From: a virus
IMG/VR virus record: IMGVR_UViG_3300046478_000082
Coordinates: 1 to 25,055 of that record
Direction: 5' to 3' (one strand)
Length of the DNA stretch: 25,055 bases
Shown here one piece after another: positions 20,903-25,055 of the stretch. A program made the translations under genes and the position numbers. Below the pieces are notes generated by a model, which saw only the letters and a program-made list of their open reading frames with translations, had not been told where the DNA came from and searched no databases. Within the stretch, counting starts at the first letter, position 1. Every line of letters starts with the position of its first letter.

Positions 20903-21426
20903 GCTGTCTCCTTATCACTATCCATCACCTTAATTTCTGGTATCACAATATACCGCTCCGTAACCTTACCACTATCACTATCTTTTTTGACCAAAGATGA
21001 GCGCCATTCCACTATCTTATGCCAGTCCTCATCATAGTGCGGCATCATGTATGTCGTTGATCCCGGTTCATATTTACGCTCAAGCAAACCAAGCTCTCTT
21101 CTGTTACCCAATACCATTACCATATAATCAGATGCTTTCTGCAACAGGGGAAAATTGTCTTTCCATCGTTCCCACTGTGTGCGGTGAATCCCATTCATCT
21201 GCAAGAACTGATTTATCTTTATTGCACGCTCATCGGTTATTGCCCACTGAATTCCCGCTTCTGCCAATCGTGATATTGTTGTTTCAGTTACTGGCTTCAT
21301 ACGCCAACTGCTCATGCACTGATATTCTTCGAATAGCACAACTTTTGGCTTCTTAGAAGGTTTCTGGTTACTTTGAGGGTTTATCTTACCCGTTGTTGGT
21401 TCTTTCTTACTGCTGTTTCTTTTCAT
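20899..21426 (-). CDS. Probable small terminase subunit (TerS-like)
   Basis: A 175-residue protein. The first 30 residues are Lys/Ser/Pro-rich and flexible. Residues 65-100 (AIKINQFLQMNGIHRTQWER and WKDNFPLLQKASDYMV) look like a helix-turn-helix with the Arg/Trp-rich recognition helix usual in small terminases. A conserved-looking GNRRELGLLERKY and MPHYDEDWHKIVEWRSSL follow. It lies one small gene before terL and overlaps both neighbours, so packaging is the most natural role: it would bind the pac/cos site and load TerL. It is called by motif and position. Confidence 0.6.
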   Translation of the reverse strand: MKRNSSKKEPTTGKINPQSNQKPSKKPKVVLFEEYQCMSSWRMKPVTETTISRLAEAGIQWAITDERAIKINQFLQMNGIHRTQWERWKDNFPLLQKASDYMVMVLGNRRELGLLERKYEPGSTTYMMPHYDEDWHKIVEWRSSLVKKDSDSGKVTERYIVIPEIKVMDSDKETA

Positions 21427-21823
21427 CTATTTTAACCTCAGTAATGGTTATCTCTGTCCGTGGCTCCATACCATACACTTTAAATGCTTCAGTGATAACT
21501 ATCATACCTTCTTCAAGGTAGAGACTTTCGAGACATACGTCTTCTATAGATCTAATAAGTAAGCTCATAGAAGGTCTATTAGAAAAAAAGTCTCCCTCTT
21601 TTTCTGTTCGTTTATAAACGCTAATACTATCCTGAAATCCAAGCACAAACTTTATCTCCATCTTCAGAGGACCTGCAAAGAGACGCTCTCCACCATGCTG
21701 ATCCTCAAATACGCTATGCCATCTATGTTGTGCTTCTTCAAAAGAGTCCCACTGCCTGCTCTTGCTGAGTCGCGCTCTCACCAATTTGCTTGGTTCACCC
21801 ATAACGATAAACTTTTTCTTCAT
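21407..21823 (-). CDS. RusA-like protein with degenerate catalytic residues
   Basis: A 138-residue protein. The N-terminus MGEPSKLVRARLSKSR and central GPLKMEIKFVLG match the strands of RusA-type Holliday junction resolvases, and the end KVYGMEPRTEITITEV fits the last RusA strand. In active members the middle reads about kPDxxNLIK...D and then a DD pair; here the equivalents are RPSMSLLIRSIEDV and LEEGMI, so the key Asp residues are mostly gone. It may be an inactive or binding-only derivative. It overlaps both neighbours by a few nt, an operon for replication and packaging. Confidence 0.55.
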   Translation of the reverse strand: MKKKFIVMGEPSKLVRARLSKSRQWDSFEEAQHRWHSVFEDQHGGERLFAGPLKMEIKFVLGFQDSISVYKRTEKEGDFFSNRPSMSLLIRSIEDVCLESLYLEEGMIVITEAFKVYGMEPRTEITITEVKIDEKKQQ

Positions 21824-22761
21824 ACTGCTTCCAATCTCGCTAACATCTCTCTCAACGCTTCAGTGTAAACGCTAGACGGATCTTCCTTCTCCAACTGCTC
21901 TGTCCATTTTCTTTTCTGTACCTTCCGTAACGAAGCCAGATGCTTACGGTCACCTTTTTCCATGACCAAATCCCGTCTTTCACGATATTCTGCTTGGGAT
22001 ATGGGCTTTCGTGGTGCTACTGTCGTATTTGTGCTATCCTGCGCTGTTCCACCGTTGACCACCGTTCTCACCACAACATTGTCCAGCAGCTTCAGCTCTT
22101 TCGCCTTCTCCACCAAACTCCAATCAACCGTTATCGAATTCCACTGGCAATGTTTAATGCATAAACTCATCATGAACCCAAACGGATCCCTCAGTTTTGT
22201 AGAGTATTTCATCTTTTCACTCACATGCTCAAGCACATCTTCCCCAAATGCGAATAAATTGTACACGTCTCGCTCCCAACTTACCCCTCTCGCAACCAGC
22301 GCTTTTCGTATCCCCCTCACTTGCGCCGCTTTTTTCTCCATTTGAGGGTCCTTTTTATAAAGAGGAGAATTCAAAATAGCTTTTTTTGTGCTGAATAGAG
22401 TGATATTGGAGCCAAAAAGTAGCGTAAGAATCGCAATATTCTTAGGAACCTGCTTAAACCACTTTCTCATTGCTTTTTGTACAGAAGACAGTGCCCACCA
22501 TGAAGAAAGAGAGGTAATATTTGATGCATTGAAACGATGTTTGATTACTAGAACGCCGATACTTTCAAAATACTTTATTATTAGATTGACTGAGCGACGA
22601 TGAATACCAATAGAATCTGCTATGGTCTGCTGTGATATGTAAACTGACTTGCAAGTGGAAGCGTAACTGAGATACTTCTCTAAAACTTTATACTTGGTCC
22701 AACAAAGACCCTTGAAGAATTCGTCTGGATTGTTAAGTACTTGACGGCATTGTATTTTCAT
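21820..22761 (-). CDS. Winged-helix protein, probable replication initiator
   Basis: A 313-residue protein. Residues 25-75 (VLEKYLSYASTCKSVYISQQ, then TIADSIGIHRRSVNLIIKYF) form a winged helix-turn-helix like those of phage replication initiators and DnaD/O-type proteins. The C-terminal third is basic and charged (YRERRDLVMEKGDRKHLASL). A cluster of GTTAAC boxes lies just upstream of its start, where an initiator might bind. It heads the minus-strand early/packaging operon and overlaps the RusA-like gene by 4 nt. A transcription regulator is the alternative. Confidence 0.55.
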   Translation of the reverse strand: MKIQCRQVLNNPDEFFKGLCWTKYKVLEKYLSYASTCKSVYISQQTIADSIGIHRRSVNLIIKYFESIGVLVIKHRFNASNITSLSSWWALSSVQKAMRKWFKQVPKNIAILTLLFGSNITLFSTKKAILNSPLYKKDPQMEKKAAQVRGIRKALVARGVSWERDVYNLFAFGEDVLEHVSEKMKYSTKLRDPFGFMMSLCIKHCQWNSITVDWSLVEKAKELKLLDNVVVRTVVNGGTAQDSTNTTVAPRKPISQAEYRERRDLVMEKGDRKHLASLRKVQKRKWTEQLEKEDPSSVYTEALREMLARLEAV

Positions 22762-22774
22762 ATAGGCTTTCGTT

Positions 22775-22843
22775 GTTAATAACGTCGTTAACGCTGTTAA
22801 AGGGTGTTAACGTTGCGCTTCGCTTCGCTCGCTGTTAACGTTG
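22775..22843. promoter_or_regulatory. Cluster of GTTAAC/GTTAA boxes: candidate origin or operator
   Basis: GTTAAC at 22787, 22806 and 22834, plus GTTAAT at 22775 and GTTAAA at 22796. TGTTAACGTTG occurs twice 28 bp apart (22805-22815, 22833-22843). They lie 14-82 bp upstream of the initiator-like gene in the divergent region and resemble iterons. Confidence 0.5.
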
Positions 22844-22882
22844 TGTTGTGTTGTGGCTTTCACAGAGGCTACTACCAATCCT

Positions 22883-22996
22883 TCAGATTAGATGTCTTTC
22901 TCTAGTCTGATTGACACAGGATCGTTGTAAGTTTGAGCTGAACTCCTTTCTTGCTTCGATCTTTGAGAGTCCTGAGAAATCGGGGCTCTCTTTTTA
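22883..22996 (+). ncRNA. Possible small RNA: hairpin plus terminator in the divergent gap
   Basis: TCAGATTAGA (22883-22892) pairs with TCTAGTCTGA (22901-22910), a 10-bp stem with one wobble. A terminator follows at 22965-22996. No coding frame explains a plus-strand terminator here, so a short structured RNA is possible. The promoter is not evident. Confidence 0.3.
22965..22996 (+). terminator. Rho-independent terminator, plus strand
   Basis: GAGAGTCC (22965-22972) pairs with GGGCTCTC (22983-22990), one G-U wobble, loop 10 nt, followed by TTTTTATTTC. It lies upstream of the ERF gene promoter and stops plus-strand transcription from the 22850-22960 region. Confidence 0.6.
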
Positions 22997-23042
22997 TTTC
23001 AATGCACTAATATTACTTTATGCTATTGAATATGCAAGCTAC

Positions 23043-23071
23043 TGGAACGATTTTTAATAATATGTTATAAT
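23043..23071 (+). promoter_or_regulatory. Promoter for the ERF gene
   Basis: A perfect TATAAT at 23066-23071 with a poor -35 (TGGAAC at 23043, spacer 17). It is 31 nt before the ATG of the ERF gene. The weak -35 may mean an activator is needed. Confidence 0.55.
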
Positions 23072-23101
23072 AAATAGACACATGTATAGCAGAGAGGCGC
23101 T

Positions 23102-23812
23102 ATGGAAAATAACAAAGAGTATTCTTTAGTAGACGATATATCCTGTGAAAATTATACCCCGATGCCAAGTCGGTCTCCAGATCTAAAAGAGCTGTTTTCT
23201 GCACTTGCTAAAGCACAATCTGAAATGAGAACTGCGGGACTATCTTCAGAGAATCCTTACTTCAAATCTCGTTACGCAGATTTCGCTGAGATTGTTCGTG
23301 CATCACGTCCTGCGCTCACCAAATATGGCCTGAGCGTAATACATCAGATTCTACCGAACGATAATGGCCAAAATGTACTTCATTGCATTCTAGCTCATTC
23401 TTCGGGGCAGTTTATAAGTACTCAAATGCGTATACTTCCTATCAAGAATGATATTCAGTCTCTGGGTTCTTGCATTACTTATTTAAAGAGATACTCCTAT
23501 GCTGCGTTAACCGGTGTCATAACCTCAGATGAGGATGATGATGGTGAACGAGTAATGGCCGGTGTGCGTGATGAGCAAAGCAAGGGAACCGCTCTAAATA
23601 CTAAGTACAATCCTAAAGAGCAAAGTGCTGATACTATCTCCCAAGATCAGTTAGAACAGTTAGAGTATGAACTCGTTGAATATTCTGATATTGGTGAACA
23701 GGTATTAGAAGGATTGCGCATCATGAATCTTGCTGATATGCCAAAAAATAAGTTCATATCTTCTTTAACACGCATCAGGCAGATAAAGGCAGCACGCAAT
23801 GGCAACAAATAA
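23102..23812 (+). CDS. erf: ERF-family single-strand DNA annealing recombinase
   Basis: A 236-residue protein. The N-terminal domain (residues 28-145) carries the ERF signatures: LFSALAKAQSEMRTAGLSSE, NPYFKSRYADFAEIVRASRP, and SLGSCITYLKRYSYAALTGV, ending in the acidic TSDEDDDGE. ERF proteins anneal complementary single strands and help recombine or circularise phage DNA. The tail has a Gln/Glu-rich linker and a helical end (RIRQIKAARNGNK). GAGAGG lies before the ATG and a TATAAT box upstream. It is the leftmost gene of the plus-strand early block and is divergent to the initiator-like gene. Confidence 0.9.
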   Translation: MENNKEYSLVDDISCENYTPMPSRSPDLKELFSALAKAQSEMRTAGLSSENPYFKSRYADFAEIVRASRPALTKYGLSVIHQILPNDNGQNVLHCILAHSSGQFISTQMRILPIKNDIQSLGSCITYLKRYSYAALTGVITSDEDDDGERVMAGVRDEQSKGTALNTKYNPKEQSADTISQDQLEQLEYELVEYSDIGEQVLEGLRIMNLADMPKNKFISSLTRIRQIKAARNGNK

Positions 23813-23842
23813 TTAAAATATAGTAAAATAACAGGATCTATT

Positions 23843-24388
23843 ATGTATCTTGCTTCAGCTTCTCCTGGAGAAAGAGTACGTATTGAAGCAAAGTTCTGGT
23901 CCAACGTAGACATAAAAAGCCCTACAGAATGTTGGATGTGGAAAGGACCGGTCACCAAAAAAGCTGGTTATGGTTGGTTTAAAGTATATAACCCTAAAAA
24001 ACGATCCGCGTTTCCAATATCTGCACATAGATTAGTGTGGGAGATTTATTATAAAGCATCTATCCCAACTGCCCTATGTTGCTGCCACTCTTGCGATGTA
24101 CGAACCTGTGTAAATCCTTTACATATATTCATTGGTACTCGTTCTCATAATAGATATGATACTATTCGTAAAGGTAAAAACCTCAAAATAAGTAATGAAG
24201 AAGCTATTATTATAGTTGAAAAGCTTCTGACGGGGTATCCTCCTATAATACTAGCGAAAATGTTTGGATACTCAGATAGAGGGATAGAGAAGTTGGTTAA
24301 AAGACCAATCATAATACAAAAGTTCGGTGTTATAAGCCTTAAAGGTAAATGTGGCCAAACAGTTCGTCGGGCACCAATAACACCGTGA
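23843..24388 (+). CDS. HNH endonuclease, free-standing homing-type
   Basis: A 181-residue protein. CWMWKG near residue 30 and YGWFKVYN are the opening of the HNH_3-type fold. SAHRLVWEIYYK (about 60-71) supplies the first His. CHSCDVRTCVNPLH (81-94) and FIGTRSHNRYD (97-106) complete the HNH and a zinc-binding-like cysteine set. Residues 117-152 (SNEEAIIIVEKLLTGYPPII...) probably form a helix-turn-helix for target contact. It cuts DNA, and such genes often move by homing. It stands alone in the early block, 30 nt after erf with its own AGGA. It might supply the endonuclease that the endonuclease-less capsid introns lack; that is speculation. Confidence 0.85.
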   Translation: MYLASASPGERVRIEAKFWSNVDIKSPTECWMWKGPVTKKAGYGWFKVYNPKKRSAFPISAHRLVWEIYYKASIPTALCCCHSCDVRTCVNPLHIFIGTRSHNRYDTIRKGKNLKISNEEAIIIVEKLLTGYPPIILAKMFGYSDRGIEKLVKRPIIIQKFGVISLKGKCGQTVRRAPITP

Positions 24389-24400
24389 CATTTTGTCACG
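24384..24400. promoter_or_regulatory. Palindrome CGTGACATTTTGTCACG, possible operator or promoter element
   Basis: Seven-bp arms flank a 3-nt centre, overlapping the HNH stop. It contains GTGAC-N5-GTCAC as at 6514-6528. TTGTCA within it and TATGCT at 24414 give a weak promoter pair with a short 15-nt spacer for the 96-aa gene. Confidence 0.4.
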
Positions 24401-24445
24401 AACTGCCATAGTATATGCTAGCATTAACAAAAAAAAGGAACCGTA

Positions 24446-24736
24446 ATGAACGAATGCGTTGTAGCTATAAAGCCACTTATTCGTTATTCAGCTCCTCCTA
24501 CTCGTTATGACTATGCAGCCTATGGAACTCTATGCTCAGCACTCAAAAATGATGATGGCAGTCAGCAAGAGCTGTTTGTGCAGGTATCTAAAGATGAACA
24601 TGACCCCCATTGGATTGCGGTATCGGAACTTATTCATAAAGTTTTCGAACCGCAGTTCACCGATCACTGCTTTATAAAAGATTGCTTAGAGAGATACGAA
24701 AATATTGATCCTCTAAAGAAAATCCCCACTCAATAA
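24446..24736 (+). CDS. 96-aa hypothetical early protein
   Basis: AAGGA lies 8 nt before the ATG. The protein is soluble and mixed-charge, beginning MNECVVAIKPLIRYSAPPTR, with a strand-like QQELFVQVSKDEHDPHWIAV and a C-terminal HKVFEPQFTDHCFIKDCLER with His/Cys residues. No signal peptide, membrane segment or known motif is visible. It ends close to a hairpin shared with the converging minus-strand gene. It is probably a small early phage protein with unknown function. Confidence 0.55.
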   Translation: MNECVVAIKPLIRYSAPPTRYDYAAYGTLCSALKNDDGSQQELFVQVSKDEHDPHWIAVSELIHKVFEPQFTDHCFIKDCLERYENIDPLKKIPTQ

Positions 24737-24746
24737 GAAGTGGGGA
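24714..24746 (-). terminator. Terminator in the converging region
   Basis: TCCCCACT (24723-24730) pairs with AGTGGGGA (24739-24746) around an 8-nt loop. On the minus strand TTTTCTTT follows, ending the 68-aa gene transcript. The plus strand has an A-run after the stem, so it works best leftward; it overlaps the 3' end of the 96-aa gene. Confidence 0.65.
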
Positions 24747-24795
24747 AAAAAATGGAAAAGGAACAACTCTTTCTAGAGATACTCTATTACTATTA

Positions 24796-25002
24796 CTAAT
24801 CCACCACCACTGCCACCTGCTCATTTTTCTCTTGTTTAGTAAATATCTTCTTTTTAGGTACATAAATGTCACCAGGACATGCGGTATCCGATTGAATCAT
24901 GTAAAGACCAGGCCGTTGCTTAAAGGGAGTCTCTCCATCCCATTTAATCACACTCTTAACCTCTTGAGTCTTTTCATCAATAACTGCCCAACGACTTATC
25001 AT
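24796..25002 (-). CDS. 68-aa hypothetical tail-region protein
   Basis: The ATG overlaps the upstream stop (ATGA), so it is translated together with the protein entering from the right edge. The chain begins MISRWAVIDEKTQEVKSVIK, a compact beta-rich domain of the sort found beside fibre genes, and ends in a Lys/Val-rich tail. There is no signal or membrane segment. It closes an operon before the converging early block. Its place after a glycine-rich fibre-like end suggests a fibre accessory or assembly role. Confidence 0.55.
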   Translation of the reverse strand: MISRWAVIDEKTQEVKSVIKWDGETPFKQRPGLYMIQSDTACPGDIYVPKKKIFTKQEKNEQVAVVVD

Positions 25003-25055
25003 AAGTACTCCAATACTAATACAAAGCCATCTGCACCATCACCACCGGCACCAGA
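24999..25055 (-). CDS. C-terminal end of a Gly-rich protein, probably tail fibre (runs off the right edge)
   Basis: The last 18 codons read SGAGGDGADGFVLVLEYL then TGA. Gly-rich repeats followed by a hydrophobic FVLVLEYL strand are a frequent end of phage tail-fibre or spike proteins. The upstream part lies outside the window. Its stop overlaps the start of the 68-aa gene. Confidence 0.55.
   Translation of the reverse strand, partial: SGAGGDGADGFVLVLEYL

Overview
The window reads as part of a tailed-phage genome, best fitted to a short-tailed, P22-like podovirus. It has a P22-type portal, an N4-gp56-family major capsid protein, a large terminase, tail and tail-fibre proteins, an ERF single-strand annealing protein and a winged-helix replication-type protein. 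No integrase, tRNA, rRNA or CRISPR array was seen. The DNA is AT-rich with ordinary Shine-Dalgarno sites (AGGAG types), so the host is a bacterium. The 191-aa secreted-looking protein at 11522-12097 has a glycine-rich hydrophobic C-terminus that, from memory, recalls proteins of Candidatus Dependentiae (TM6). That host guess is tentative and untested.

Layout. Almost everything is on the minus strand and reads right to left. 22761-20561 is a replication/packaging block: replication-type protein, RusA-like protein, probable small terminase and a small protein, three of them joined by short overlaps. It is followed by the large terminase (20544-19186) and two ribbon-helix-helix (RHH) regulators (19066-18616). 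An orphan beta-class DNA methyltransferase (18200-16305) sits between terminase and portal and is bracketed by 93-bp direct repeats. The portal (16017-13984) and small basic proteins follow, down to a strong terminator at 12663-12692. A plus-strand island (11522-12612) of four small secreted or membrane proteins then interrupts the virion block. Minus-strand virion genes resume at 10944: conserved protein, scaffold-like protein, capsid, then tail and connector genes to the left edge. On the right, a divergent plus-strand early block holds ERF, an HNH endonuclease and a small protein, converging with another minus-strand tail-type region that leaves the window.

The main discovery is the capsid gene at 9479-7759. 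It is broken into four exons. Two breaks are well-supported group I introns (253 and 483 nt), with P1 helices including the U-G wobble at the 5' splice site, P7 and P8 core strands, and a terminal G. Removing them restores the reading frame. The third break is only 37 nt, yet it carries a matching P1 helix, a P10 pairing and a terminal G, with no room for a ribozyme core. If all three are removed the capsid is 315 aa in one open frame. If the 37-nt piece is not removed, the capsid stops at codon 91. It may be a core-less intron spliced in trans, a decayed intron, an assembly collapse, or a segment skipped by translational bypassing. The larger intron also encodes a small protein that does not look like a homing endonuclease.

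Genes probably work together as follows. The replication protein and ERF act early. RHH regulators probably act on nearby repeat operators. The terminase packages DNA through the portal into a shell of scaffold and spliced capsid protein. The left-hand genes build the connector, tail and fibres. The methyltransferase may protect the genome from host restriction. No endolysin is recognisable in the window; lysis genes may lie outside it or be among the small membrane proteins.
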